NCBI GenBank assembly: GCA_031261165.1
Contig: JAISJU010000071.1
Coordinates: 1 to 35,577, forward strand
DNA from: Prevotellaceae bacterium
Lineage (GTDB): Bacteria; Bacteroidota; Bacteroidia; Bacteroidales; Paludibacteraceae
Direction of reading: 5' to 3'
Length of the DNA: 35,577 nucleotides
Shown: piece by piece, positions 14,514 to 22,833 of the stretch
Position numbering within the stretch: position 1 is the first letter of the stretch
How the letters are laid out: each line of letters starts with the position of its first letter
Made by a program: the position numbers and the translations under genes
Notes under the pieces: model-generated
Databases searched by the model: none
The model's input: the letters and a program-made list of their open reading frames with translations, nothing else
Told to the model about the DNA's origin: nothing

Positions 14514-15785
14514 TCTTATTTTCAGCGTAATTATCGCCAATGCGGCAAGCAATATGCTCATAATCCAAAAGCGCGTTGTTATTTTACTTTCGTGAAACAC
14601 CTTTCGGGGGGCGGTTATCACATAAGTGCAGCCCTGGATAAGGTCTTTTGTCCGAAAATGGTCGTGTATCGGCGCACGCTTAAACATACGCTGCGTTTTG
14701 CCCTTCCGTTTGCCGAATTTAAAATACTGCGTCTGCAAAATCACGCTCAAACTCTCCACAAAGAACACGCCGCACAGCACCGGTATCAGCAATTCCTTAT
14801 GAATAATAATTGCAAACACGGCGATAATCGAGCCGATGCTAAGCGAGCCGGTGTCCCCCATAAATATTTGCGCCGGATACGCATTGTACCACAAAAAACC
14901 AATGAGCGCACCCACGAAAGCGCAAATAAAGATAACCAGTTCCTCCGCGCCGGGTATGAACATAATGTTGAGGTAACTTGCCAACTCCAAGTGCGAGGAC
15001 ACGTAGGCAAGTATGCCGAGGGCAATGCCGATGATAGCCGAGTTTCCCGCCGCCATACCGTCCATTCCGTCATTCAGGTTAGCCCCGTTGCTCACCGCCG
15101 CCACCACAAATATGGTAACAAAGACAAACAACGCCCAGCCCATTTTCCGCTGCCAGTCCGAGTCCTTTATCCACTTGAACGCATCTACATAATCGAGGTT
15201 ATTTTCTTTTACAAACGGTATCGTGGTTTGTGTCGATTTGATGTATTTCTGCGAATGTACCACCTCTGTCCGTTGTCCGTTGTTCCGTTGTATTTCCACG
15301 TTCTCGCGCATTACCGCATCAGGCACATAGTATAGCCCCAAGCCCACCACCAAGCCAAGTCCTGCCTGTGCCAGCAGTTTATACTTCCCCGACAGCCCTT
15401 CCTTGTTCTTGCGGAAAATCTTAATGTAATCGTCTGCAAATCCCACCGCGCCCATCCACAGCGTAGCCACCAGCATTAGTATCATATATGTGTTGCTCAG
15501 TTTGCCGAGCAAGAGGCAGGGGACAACAATCGCCGTAATGATAATCACACCGCCCATCGAAGGCACGCCGATTTTATTTACCCCGAAAGGGTCAATCGTG
15601 GCATCGCGCTGCGTTTCAAACCGCTGCTTCCTTTTCAGCAAATTGATAAACCTGTTGCCAAAAATACTCGAAATGAGCAACGCCAAAATCGTGGTCAGCA
15701 GTGCGCGGAACGACACGTAATGGAACAAGCCCGTGCCGGCAATGTCGAAGTTTTTGTGCAAATAGTCAAATAGATAGTATAACAT
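14511..15785 (-). CDS. mraY: Phospho-N-acetylmuramoyl-pentapeptide transferase MraY
   Basis: 424 aa integral membrane enzyme that forms lipid I from UDP-MurNAc-pentapeptide and undecaprenyl phosphate. Landmarks: GVPSMGGV near 73-80, catalytic-site GFADDYIKI near 115-123, NLNDGMDGMAAGNS near 237-250 and FMGDTGSL near 303-310, plus the cytoplasmic loop HDHFR near 370. At 424 residues it is longer than proteobacterial MraY (about 360). The extra part is a loop near 160-215, as in other Bacteroidetes. Within it, QRNNGQRTE is encoded by near-tandem CAACGGA words (15267-15291). The gap to murE is 10 bp. Confidence 0.97.
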   Translation of the reverse strand: MLYYLFDYLHKNFDIAGTGLFHYVSFRALLTTILALLISSIFGNRFINLLKRKQRFETQRDATIDPFGVNKIGVPSMGGVIIITAIVVPCLLLGKLSNTYMILMLVATLWMGAVGFADDYIKIFRKNKEGLSGKYKLLAQAGLGLVVGLGLYYVPDAVMRENVEIQRNNGQRTEVVHSQKYIKSTQTTIPFVKENNLDYVDAFKWIKDSDWQRKMGWALFVFVTIFVVAAVSNGANLNDGMDGMAAGNSAIIGIALGILAYVSSHLELASYLNIMFIPGAEELVIFICAFVGALIGFLWYNAYPAQIFMGDTGSLSIGSIIAVFAIIIHKELLIPVLCGVFFVESLSVILQTQYFKFGKRKGKTQRMFKRAPIHDHFRTKDLIQGCTYVITAPRKVFHESKITTRFWIMSILLAALAIITLKIR

Positions 15786-15795
15786 AATCTTTATA

Positions 15796-17307
15796 TTATA
15801 TGAATGATTTTACTACTTCTCTATCATCAAAATGATGCTTTTCTTTTCCAATTATCTGATAATCCTCGTGTCCTTTCCCTGCAATGAGGATAACATCGCC
15901 CTTCTGTGCCAATGCGCAAGCCGTTTTGATAGCCTCGCGGCGGTCAAGAATCGTCAGCACTTGGTTTTGCTCGTATGCCGTCAGTCCCGCCAACATATCG
16001 TTGAGTATCGCTTGCGGGGCTTCGGTGCGCGGGTTGTCAGACGTGAAAATGACGCGGTTGCTGCCGTCAAACGCCGCGCGAGCCATTTTCGGGCGTTTGG
16101 TCTTATCCCTGTCGCCCCCGCAGCCGCATACGGTAATCAGTTTCCCTTCGCCCTGCAATATCTGATTAATCGTGCCGATAACATTCAGCAGCGCATCGTC
16201 TGTATGCGCATAATCCACAATCGCCGTAAAACCTTTGTCCGAGCGTATCGTTTCAAACCTGCCCGAAACGGAATGCAAAGTACTCAGTATCGTCAAGATA
16301 GCAAGCCCCCCCGCCCCCCAAAGGGGGGAGTTGCAGTTGCCCGCCGCCGTATGGTTCTCCCCCCTTTGGGGGGCGGGGGGGCTTAACAGCATTGCCGCGC
16401 CAAACACTGCCGTGAGGTTTGAGGCATTAAATTTCCCCACAAACTGCACAAACACCTCGCGCCCATTCATCTTCAGCAACATTCCCTCAAACGAATGTTC
16501 GATAATCCGCGTTTTAAAATCCGCCAATCCGCGAATAGAATAGGTATATTTCTTCGCCCGCGTATTTTGCAGCATCACCATACCGTTCTTGTCATCATTG
16601 TTCGTCAATGCCCAGGCATCGGCGGGCAGTTCGTCAAAAAAGCGTTTCTTGGCTTTCAGATATTCCTGCATCGTCTTATGATAATCGAGGTGGTCTTGGG
16701 TCAAATTCGTAAAAATCCCCCCTGCAAACCGCAGCCCCGCAATGCGCCGTTGGTCTATCGAGTGGCTCGACACTTCCATAAACGCGTATTCGCAGCCCGC
16801 AGCCACCATCTCGGCAAGCAAGCCGTTTAACTCAATCGGGTCGGGCGTAGTATGCGTAGCCTCCACCGCTTTGCCGTCAATGTAATTGCAAACCGTAGAT
16901 AATAACCCGGCTCTGTAATTCAAGTTTCTAAACAACTCATATAGTAATGTAGCGGTACTTGTCTTGCCGTTCGTGCCTGTAACTCCTACCAATATTAATT
17001 TCTCAGACGGATTATCAAAGTAGTTCGCCGCCGCTTTGCCGAGTGCGTCAAGGCTGTTTTCTACCACGATATAAATAACGTTTTCCGTTGTTTCCGGCAA
17101 TTCTTCGCAAACAATCGCCACCGCCCCTTTTTCTATCGCCATCGGGATAAACGTATGCCCATCGCTCACCGTTCCCCGCGTAGCAAAGAACAGACTGCCA
17201 GCAGTTACTTTCCGCGAATCGAACTGAATATTGTCAATCTCAATATCCGCATTGCCGATGACTTTTTGTATCGGAATGTTTTCGAGTATGTTTGATAGTT
17301 TTTTCAT
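15796..17307 (-). CDS. murE: UDP-MurNAc-L-Ala-D-Glu: meso-diaminopimelate ligase MurE, with an in-frame palindromic insert
   Basis: 503 aa. The ATP loop [11 protein letters not shown] near 108-118, [12 protein letters not shown] near 199-210, HSVSGRFE after the insert, and DNPRTE are present. DNPR is the known meso-DAP recognition motif, so this enzyme probably adds meso-DAP as the third stem residue. Between FGAAMLL and [13 protein letters not shown] there are about 28 extra residues (about 308-335, SPPAPQRGE ... SPLWGAGGL) encoded by an 82-bp inverted repeat. Removing them restores a family-typical length of about 475-485. The insertion is at the boundary of the central and C-terminal domains. 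It lies 10 bp after the ftsI stop. Confidence 0.96.
   Translation of the reverse strand: MKKLSNILENIPIQKVIGNADIEIDNIQFDSRKVTAGSLFFATRGTVSDGHTFIPMAIEKGAVAIVCEELPETTENVIYIVVENSLDALGKAAANYFDNPSEKLILVGVTGTNGKTSTATLLYELFRNLNYRAGLLSTVCNYIDGKAVEATHTTPDPIELNGLLAEMVAAGCEYAFMEVSSHSIDQRRIAGLRFAGGIFTNLTQDHLDYHKTMQEYLKAKKRFFDELPADAWALTNNDDKNGMVMLQNTRAKKYTYSIRGLADFKTRIIEHSFEGMLLKMNGREVFVQFVGKFNASNLTAVFGAAMLLSPPAPQRGENHTAAGNCNSPLWGAGGLAILTILSTLHSVSGRFETIRSDKGFTAIVDYAHTDDALLNVIGTINQILQGEGKLITVCGCGGDRDKTKRPKMARAAFDGSNRVIFTSDNPRTEAPQAILNDMLAGLTAYEQNQVLTILDRREAIKTACALAQKGDVILIAGKGHEDYQIIGKEKHHFDDREVVKSFI
16303..16384. repeat. 82-bp palindromic element inside murE
   Basis: Perfect 28-bp arms (16303-16330 and 16357-16384). 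Each contains a small hairpin of its own (CCCCCC-AAA-GGGGGG). They surround a 26-nt core with CCCGCCGCCGTATGGTT. Almost the same core, CCCGCCGCCGTTAGGTT, is in the intergenic element at 35436-35577. The element is open in the murE frame. Confidence 0.85.
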
Positions 17308-17316
17308 AATTCTTCA

Positions 17317-19512
17317 TTAATTAAGCGTGAGTAATACCGTTTTTCCGGTCAGTGTCGCTTCTTTTACCATTCCGATGTAGGCGTTTCTGTCAAGTTTCAC
17401 TTTATAATTATTTTTTTCGAGCAGATACACCGCATCGGTCAGCCCCATTCCCCGCACGGCGTCAAGCGGATTGGCGCAGCCCTCATTTACATTAATCACG
17501 TTGTCGCCTGCAACGGTGCGCACCCATTCGCCGCCCGTTCTGTCTTTTATGTCAATCCCCAAAGCACTGGCAGCCCTTTTCAGTTGCGCCGCGTTGCCGT
17601 TTTTCGAGGGGACTTTCAAATCATTGCTGTCCGTTTTCAGGCTGTCCAAACTCAATGTAGTTTCGTTTGCATATATTTTCTCGGCAACTTCCTTAATCAC
17701 CGCCGCCGCCGCGCTGCCATACATACGTTCCGATTTGCCCCGCATCACTACGATTGCCGAATACATCTCGCCGTGAATGGGAAAATATCCCGCAAACGTG
17801 GCTTGCAAACCTGTCCTTTCCATTTGCCGGTTGTGAATTTGCGCCGTGCCGGTTTTGCCCGCAATTTTTACCGCTTTCGATTGCGCCGTGCGGTGTGCCG
17901 TGCCGTGTTCATCGGACACCACTTTTTCGAGCATTGTCTGTACTGCTTTCAGCGTCTTGGGCGAGCAAACGGCGGGATTTATCACTTCCGTTTCAAACTC
18001 ATAAACCGCTTTGCCGTCTTTGTTCAGGCTTTTGATAAAATACGGTTTCACCATCTTGCCATCGTTGGCTATCGCGTTGTAAAACATCAGCATATTTACC
18101 GGCGGTACGCGCATACTGCCGTATCCGTAAGCCATTTTCAAATAGTCGCCCGGCTTGTTCGACTCGGGAATGAGCAGCGGTTTCCTGTTATTGCCGTATT
18201 TGTCTTTCAAATTATTTATGCTGACACGGAAGTCAATGTCTGTGTTTATGCCGGTTTTGAACAGTTGCTCATAAAATTTACTTATCTCGCTTTTTTCGCC
18301 GTAAGCCTTCCACAGCAATTTGGAAATCCCCGTGTTGAGCGAACTGACAATCACTTCTTCGGGCTTTACATAATAATGTTCGCGGTTGGGAAACAAATGG
18401 TCTTTATCGTCAGTAATCGTTGTGTTCGCTATTCTCACAACGCCTCCCTCCACATCAACCTGCGTGTCGAGGTTTATCCTGCCCGATTCGAGCAGCGTTA
18501 CCATCACAGGCACTTTAAACGTGGAGCCGGGCTCCGCCACCTCTTCGCCGCCCACAAAGTCGCCAAAAGCCATATTCACCTGTTCCGAGTACGCGCCGGC
18601 GGCGTTTCGTTGCAAATTCACAATTGCCCGCAATTCGCCGGTAGTCGCCTTCATCAGCAACAAACAGCCGGTCGCCGCCTCCAGTTCCGCCAATTTTCGG
18701 CGCAACGCCTTATCTGCAATGTCCTGCATACGGCTGTCAATCGTGGTATGAATGTCGTATCCGTTTTCCGCCTCTTGCCCCTCGTAGCAGCGGTTAATGC
18801 GCCTGCCCGCAAAAAGAATATTCACCCCTTTGCCCTGTTTTCCGCGCAGCGAGTCGTTCCATTCCTTTTCAATGCCATAAAGCCGTTGCGTGGCATTGCC
18901 TTTGGTGCGGCGGTTGCCGATGGTTTGTTTGGCAAGGTCGCCAAAGGGATAAAACCGTTCGCTCTCGTCAGTTTCCTCTTCTTTTTTCAATGCCTCGCGA
19001 AACATTGTACTTCTTTTCTTGCCCTTATTTATGTATGTAAAAAACGGCAAATCCAATATTTCCAAATATTGTTTGTGCATTATTCTCACAGGACAAAGTC
19101 TAAAATTTCTGTCCTTTGTCTTAAACGCCGTCCTGATACTTTTTTCGTACCCCGCCGCGCTTTTATCTTTAAATAAATCGGAAAGATGCTTTGCCAAACC
19201 GGGCAAATATTTGTTCAACGAATCCTTTGCGCCTCTGCTGTCCGTGATACACTCCGCGCCGAAATCCATATAAACATTATGATACACAATCGTGGTAGAG
19301 AGCAGTTCGCCCTTCGCATCATAAATATCGCCCCTGTTTCCGTGAATGATAATATCGCTTGTTTGGTTATAAAACTTGTCCGTTTTCAGCAATTCGCCGC
19401 TCTCGCCGTAGCGGATAACGCACAATTTCACAGCAATATACAAAAATCCCGCCGCTACAATGATAAACAGTATAGCGAAACGATTACTGATAGTATTTTT
19501 AATTGGAGCCAT
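17317..19512 (-). CDS. ftsI: Septal transpeptidase FtsI (class B penicillin-binding protein) with PASTA domain
   Basis: 731 aa. One N-terminal membrane helix (about 12-30), the PBP dimerisation region (HGNRGDIYD, IHTTID), then the transpeptidase domain with the three active-site motifs: S330-TF-K333, S391-L-N393 and K553-T-G555. A C-terminal PASTA-like domain (about 665-731, NPLDAVRGMGLTDAVYLLEKNN...) follows, as in many Bacteroidetes FtsI/Spo-VD-like proteins. It cross-links septal peptidoglycan with FtsW. The start at 19512 gives an intact cytoplasmic tail and anchor. The 185-bp spacer to ftsL holds a 21-bp tandem repeat. Confidence 0.96.
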   Translation of the reverse strand: MAPIKNTISNRFAILFIIVAAGFLYIAVKLCVIRYGESGELLKTDKFYNQTSDIIIHGNRGDIYDAKGELLSTTIVYHNVYMDFGAECITDSRGAKDSLNKYLPGLAKHLSDLFKDKSAAGYEKSIRTAFKTKDRNFRLCPVRIMHKQYLEILDLPFFTYINKGKKRSTMFREALKKEEETDESERFYPFGDLAKQTIGNRRTKGNATQRLYGIEKEWNDSLRGKQGKGVNILFAGRRINRCYEGQEAENGYDIHTTIDSRMQDIADKALRRKLAELEAATGCLLLMKATTGELRAIVNLQRNAAGAYSEQVNMAFGDFVGGEEVAEPGSTFKVPVMVTLLESGRINLDTQVDVEGGVVRIANTTITDDKDHLFPNREHYYVKPEEVIVSSLNTGISKLLWKAYGEKSEISKFYEQLFKTGINTDIDFRVSINNLKDKYGNNRKPLLIPESNKPGDYLKMAYGYGSMRVPPVNMLMFYNAIANDGKMVKPYFIKSLNKDGKAVYEFETEVINPAVCSPKTLKAVQTMLEKVVSDEHGTAHRTAQSKAVKIAGKTGTAQIHNRQMERTGLQATFAGYFPIHGEMYSAIVVMRGKSERMYGSAAAAVIKEVAEKIYANETTLSLDSLKTDSNDLKVPSKNGNAAQLKRAASALGIDIKDRTGGEWVRTVAGDNVINVNEGCANPLDAVRGMGLTDAVYLLEKNNYKVKLDRNAYIGMVKEATLTGKTVLLTLN

Positions 19513-19697
19513 AATATTATTGTGTTTTTTGTTTTTTTTCTTGGGGGAAACTCATTTTCTCTTGGGAGAAACTCATTTTCTCTTGGGGGAAACTGACTTT
19601 CTCCTGGGGGAAACTCACTTTCTCTTGGGGGAAACTCACTTTCTCCTGGGAGAAACTCAATTTCTCTTGGGAGAAACTCACTTTCTCTTGAGAACAT
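19455..19697 (-). CDS. Doubtful small ORF over the 21-bp tandem repeat
   Basis: 80 codons starting at an ATG directly after the ftsL stop (TAAATG) and ending 58 bp inside ftsI. The first ~53 residues are heptads such as ESEFPPR and ENEFLPR, encoded by the tandem repeat. The tail is a frame-shadow of the ftsI membrane helix. The TAAATG arrangement would allow reinitiation, and the 21-bp unit keeps the frame open. I see no domain and doubt that it is a functional protein; a short translated leader that couples ftsL to ftsI is conceivable. Confidence 0.2.
   Translation of the reverse strand: MFSRESEFLPREIEFLPGESEFPPRESEFPPGESQFPPRENEFLPRENEFPPRKKTKNTIILWLQLKILSVIVSLYCLSL
19540..19686. repeat. 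Seven tandem 21-bp units between ftsL and ftsI
   Basis: Seven consecutive 21-bp units at 19540, 19561, 19582, 19603, 19624, 19645 and 19666, each a variant of CTTGGGGGAAACTCA followed by CTTTCT, plus a partial eighth. Units differ at 1-3 positions. The unit length is a multiple of three, so minus-strand reading gives heptapeptides. There are no spacers, so this is not a CRISPR array. Confidence 0.95.
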
Positions 19698-20048
19698 TTA
19701 ATACGAATACTGCGGTTTGTCGCTTATTTTCAAGTTTATTTGGTTTCTGTTCAATTTTTCCGTAATATTTTCCTGCGACATCTCTTCTATCTTTTTTTTC
19801 TTTGTCTTATAAAATTCCATTTTCTCAAATTTCAATTCCTTTTTCTTTTCTTCCATTTTCAATACTTGGCTTTCTATCTGCGAAGAATTGCCCACATAAA
19901 CCAAGCACAGCACAAACACCAGCAGTACCGCCTTAAATTGTTTCGACACCTGCGGTTTAGTCAATATTTTTCCGCCCAAAATGTCGCGCCACGAGATGCT
20001 GTTCTCGTCTGTTAATTTTGTTTTAATATTTTGGTTATTCTCTTCCAT
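19698..20048 (-). CDS. ftsL: FtsL-like divisome protein
   Basis: 116 aa, small bitopic protein. Cytoplasmic N-terminus (about 1-38), one membrane helix (about 39-56, FKAVLLVFVLCLVYVG), then a charged coiled-coil segment (about 57-100, rich in Lys and Glu) and a short tail. Size, topology and position between rsmH and ftsI identify it as the FtsL slot of the dcw cluster; sequence similarity in this family is always weak. It is expected to pair with an FtsB-type partner and FtsQ to activate FtsW-FtsI. It lies 6 bp after rsmH. Confidence 0.82.
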   Translation of the reverse strand: MEENNQNIKTKLTDENSISWRDILGGKILTKPQVSKQFKAVLLVFVLCLVYVGNSSQIESQVLKMEEKKKELKFEKMEFYKTKKKKIEEMSQENITEKLNRNQINLKISDKPQYSY

Positions 20049-20054
20049 ATCATT

Positions 20055-20963
20055 TTATTTTTTTTCTGCAATTCTCAATTTTGCACTTCGCGAGCGCGGG
20101 TTGTTGCTAATTTCTTCCTCATTGGGAATAATCACCTTATTATTTATCACCGCAAACGGACTAATCACATTGCCGTAAAAATCTTTTTCATATTTCCCAT
20201 CGACATTTCCTGTCCGCATAAAATTCTTCACAAGCCTGTCTTCGAGCGAATGATAGGTAATCACCGCCAGCCGTCCGCCCCCGTTCAGCACTTCCGCCGA
20301 CTGTTCCAGCAATTCCTTCAACACTTCCAACTCTTTATTTACCTCAATCCGCAACGCCTGAAACACCCTCGCCATATCTTTCTTTTCCTTTTCGCGTTTC
20401 AGCAGCCCGTTCAGCACTTCCGCAAACTGCGCCACCGTTTTAAACGGCTCGTTCGCTCTTGCTTTCACAACCGCCCTCGCAATCGAATGCGAATTATACA
20501 GTTCGCCGTACAGAAAAAACACATCAGCAAGTTCCTTTTCCGTGTAAGTATTCAGCACCTCGGCAGCCGTCAGCCCCGCACTCTGGTTCATTCGCATATC
20601 AAGTTCGCCGTCTTCAAACCGAAAAGAAAAGCCCCGACTTCGGTCATCTACGTGATGACTCGATAGTCCTAAATCCGCCAAGATACCGTCAACGCGTTCT
20701 ACATCATAGTATTTCAAAAATCTTTTCAGATAGCGGAAGTTCCCGTGAACAAAAGTAAATCGCGGGTCGTCTATCTTATTATGGTAAGCGTCAATATCCT
20801 GGTCGAAGCCAAAAAGTCTGCCGTTTTCGTTCAAATGTTTCAAAATTTCCCGAGAATGCGAACTACCTCCGAAAGTAACATCAGCATACACCCCATCGGG
20901 CTTGATGTTCAATCCGTTGATGCTCTCTTGGAGTAATGCCGGTATGTGGTATGCGTTGTTCAT
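20055..20963 (-). CDS. rsmH: 16S rRNA (cytosine(1402)-N(4))-methyltransferase RsmH
   Basis: 302 aa from the ATG at 20963. The frame stays open to 21074 but would overlap mraZ, and the family begins at NAYHIPALLQESINGL. The SAM-binding segment ADVTFGGSSHSREIL (usual form GxGGHS), DQD near 51-53, GILADLGLSSHHVD, GFSFRFEDGELDMRMN and VITYHSLEDRLVKNF are all typical. It methylates C1402 of 16S rRNA in the decoding centre. It is the second gene of the cluster, after mraZ with a 16-bp gap. Length is normal. Confidence 0.96.
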   Translation of the reverse strand: MNNAYHIPALLQESINGLNIKPDGVYADVTFGGSSHSREILKHLNENGRLFGFDQDIDAYHNKIDDPRFTFVHGNFRYLKRFLKYYDVERVDGILADLGLSSHHVDDRSRGFSFRFEDGELDMRMNQSAGLTAAEVLNTYTEKELADVFFLYGELYNSHSIARAVVKARANEPFKTVAQFAEVLNGLLKREKEKKDMARVFQALRIEVNKELEVLKELLEQSAEVLNGGGRLAVITYHSLEDRLVKNFMRTGNVDGKYEKDFYGNVISPFAVINNKVIIPNEEEISNNPRSRSAKLRIAEKK

Positions 20964-20979
20964 AGGTTTTGTTGTTTTT

Positions 20980-21429
20980 TTATTTATTTCCAAATCTATC
21001 CTGTTCTTCGTCAGCGAGTTGTTCAAAATCCATATATTGAACGGTATCTTTGGGCGCAATGCTAAATCTGTCAAGACAGCCGGAAATTTCTACTTCGTCG
21101 CCCAAATTTATTTGTTTTTGGCAAGCCTTAGGAATAAGAACACGTCCGTTGCAGTCAATGTCAAGCGTAAAAATCAGACGTGTGTAATTCATAAAAAAGA
21201 AACGGTCGTTTTTGTCGTGCATATTTAGTTTTGACTGCACGCCTTTCAATATTTCCTCCCAAACGCTTTGTGGAAAAACTGTCAAAAGACTATAATTGTC
21301 ATATTTTTCAATACGCGCCACAAGTTGCGTTTCGCACTTCTCTGCCAACTGCTTTCTATACGCAGCAGGCACAGAAACGCGACCTTTCGCATCTACTTTT
21401 GATTCCGTATTACCTGTGAACGAGTACAT
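20980..21429 (-). CDS. mraZ: Transcriptional regulator MraZ
   Basis: 149 aa with two SpoVT/AbrB-type half-domains: KVDAKGRVSVPAAYRKQL (about 11-28) and CNGRVLIPKACQKQINL (about 94-110). MraZ forms rings that bind repeats upstream of its own gene and represses the dcw operon in the species studied. It is the first gene of the block, so the promoter at about 21467-21494 should serve the whole cluster. I did not recognise canonical MraZ boxes (direct GTGGG-type repeats) in 21430-21560. Confidence 0.95.
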   Translation of the reverse strand: MYSFTGNTESKVDAKGRVSVPAAYRKQLAEKCETQLVARIEKYDNYSLLTVFPQSVWEEILKGVQSKLNMHDKNDRFFFMNYTRLIFTLDIDCNGRVLIPKACQKQINLGDEVEISGCLDRFSIAPKDTVQYMDFEQLADEEQDRFGNK

Positions 21430-21466
21430 CTTTTTTGACTTTATATTTTTGGCTTAAAATTCGACT

Positions 21467-21494
21467 GTAAAGGTAGGGACTATTTTTGAACAAA
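21467..21494 (-). promoter_or_regulatory. Possible promoter of the dcw cluster
   Basis: The minus strand has TACCTTTAC at 21467-21475, one base off TAnnTTTG. TTTG at 21491-21494 is a possible -33 element with a spacer of only 15 bp. The distance to the mraZ ATG is about 38 bp. It is the best candidate in the region, but not a strong one. Confidence 0.35.
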
Positions 21495-21820
21495 AAAGCA
21501 TTTTATACCACTTTTTATTAACACGTTTTTAAACATTTATTGTTGATAACTTTTTAGTTAAGATAATCAGTCTATTATGTGAATAAATAAGAGTTTAATC
21601 AATAGTTGAGATGAGGTAAAAAACCATTGAATAATGGAATAAAAGCCTTTTGATAAGGCAAAATAAGCAATTTTTACCTAAAATAGCGTGCCAAAATTAA
21701 GCAATAAAATTCTAACTGCCAAATAAATATGAAAAAAAGTGCTTTTTTTGATTGAATTTCTTGCGATTTCTCATAAAAGACGGAATATGTGGCGTTTTGT
21801 ATGGCAGTTTTTTATCCCCG

Positions 21821-21873
21821 TTGGGCGTAGGTTCTACCTACGTAAAAGCAAGTTTCCGAACTTGCTCGCCCAA
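21821..21873. repeat. Cloverleaf-like palindromic element upstream of mraZ
   Basis: An outer stem TTGGGCG/CGCCCAA (21821-21827 and 21867-21873) encloses two hairpins. One is CGTAGG-TTCTA-CCTACG (21826-21842); the other is GCAAGTT-TCCG-AACTTGC (21848-21865). The compact three-way-junction shape suggests a folded RNA or a DNA cruciform. The gene-free stretch 21430-22083 otherwise holds only hairpins and AT-rich sequence. Confidence 0.6.
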
Positions 21874-21880
21874 ACAATAA

Positions 21881-21920
21881 AAAAGATACGTTCCTTTTTG
21901 GCAAAAGGAACGTATCTTTT
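21881..21920. repeat. Perfect 18-bp hairpin with following direct repeats
   Basis: Arms 21881-21898 and 21903-21920 are perfectly complementary (AAAAGATACGTTCCTTTT) around a 4-nt loop. The word AAAAGGAACG then recurs near 21925 and 21948, giving three copies in about 55 bp. It could be a terminator for the transcript of the flanking region, but no gene reads into it from the plus strand. Confidence 0.75.
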
Positions 21921-22053
21921 TATGAAAAGGAACGCTCCTTTTTGTTAAAAGGAACGCCCTGCCCTTTAGGGGGGGGGAAATCGTTCGTTATAACGTTAAA
22001 TTTACAAAGGTATAAGCAAACACTAAAAAATGAATAGCCTGCGCCGAGCGGAG

Positions 22054-22074
22054 AAATCTGCGTAATCTGCGTGC
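22054..22074. repeat. Copy of the ACGCAGAT word repeat
   Basis: AAATCTGCGTAATCTGCGTG, directly after the stop of the LytTR gene. It is the reverse complement of words in the element at 25959-26023 (GCACGCAGATGACGCAG). It is a dispersed intergenic repeat of this genome. Confidence 0.6.
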
Positions 22075-22083
22075 TAAAACACT

Positions 22084-22833
22084 TTACCCGAAAGCCTGTA
22101 AAAATGCTTCTTTGTAATTCGGCGAAATTTCAATTTCCGTGCCATCTTCGAGTACGGCGTAACCACCCGAATTTCGGTGATAGGACTTGACAAAATCGGT
22201 GTTGATAATGTGCGATTTGTGCACGCGCACAAACGGCAGGGGCAGGATTTCTTCAAAATGTTTCAGGAAACGGCACACCATTTTTTTTGTTTTGTTGCTT
22301 AAATAAATGTCGGTAAAATTGCCGTTGCCCTGCAAGCGCACAATTTCTTCCATTTTGACGACCTCAAAACCTTCGAGTGTGGGTAAAATGACTTGCTGTT
22401 TTTGCGGGCGCGACTCGTGGTAATTTTCGAGAATAATTTTGTTGCGGTTGAACATTTCGTTGTCGGCGATGTGCTGTTGCACTTTATTGACGGAAATGAT
22501 AAGTTCTTCTATGTCAATCGGTTTTAACAAATAGTATGCGGCACTTTGGTTGAGCGCACGCAGGGAATATTGCGAATAGGCGGTAACAAAAATGGTTTCA
22601 AAATAAATGTCTTTGCAACCGTCAAGCACATCAAAAGCGTTGCCGAAAGGCATTTCCACATCAAGAAAAACGAGTTGCGGGCGCAGTTCGTGCAGCAGCG
22701 CAACCGCCTCGCGGGCATTTTGCGCCTCGCCCGCCACATTGACTTGCGGACAATATTTTGCCAAATAACTTTTCAATGCCTCGCGTGCCGAAAATTCATC
22801 TTCCACAATCACGCTTTGAATGCTTTTGCTCAT
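22084..22833 (-). CDS. LytTR-family response regulator
   Basis: 249 aa. Residues 1-125 form a receiver domain: acidic pair E11/D12, phospho-acceptor Asp58 (VFLDVEMP), Thr84 and Lys104 (LLKPID). Residues about 150-249 are a LytTR DNA-binding domain (VRLQGNGNFTDIYLSNKTKK, RVHKSHIINTDFVKSYHR). The start overlaps the stop of the adjacent histidine kinase by 4 bp (ATGA), so the two are translationally coupled partners. The regulated genes cannot be told from this window. LytTR sites are not evident upstream. Confidence 0.95.
   Translation of the reverse strand: MSKSIQSVIVEDEFSAREALKSYLAKYCPQVNVAGEAQNAREAVALLHELRPQLVFLDVEMPFGNAFDVLDGCKDIYFETIFVTAYSQYSLRALNQSAAYYLLKPIDIEELIISVNKVQQHIADNEMFNRNKIILENYHESRPQKQQVILPTLEGFEVVKMEEIVRLQGNGNFTDIYLSNKTKKMVCRFLKHFEEILPLPFVRVHKSHIINTDFVKSYHRNSGGYAVLEDGTEIEISPNYKEAFLQAFG

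Noticed and set aside
17584..19176. 530-codon plus-strand frame opposite ftsI
   Set aside because: FtsI has all its active-site motifs on the minus strand. The plus-strand translation shows the amino-acid bias of an antisense frame and no recognisable family.
19540..19686. CRISPR-like array
   Set aside because: The 21-bp units follow each other without spacers. It is a plain tandem repeat, and no cas gene is present.
21739..21948. 69-codon plus-strand frame upstream of mraZ
   Set aside because: It runs through the cloverleaf repeat and hairpin, with no family resemblance and no convincing start signals.
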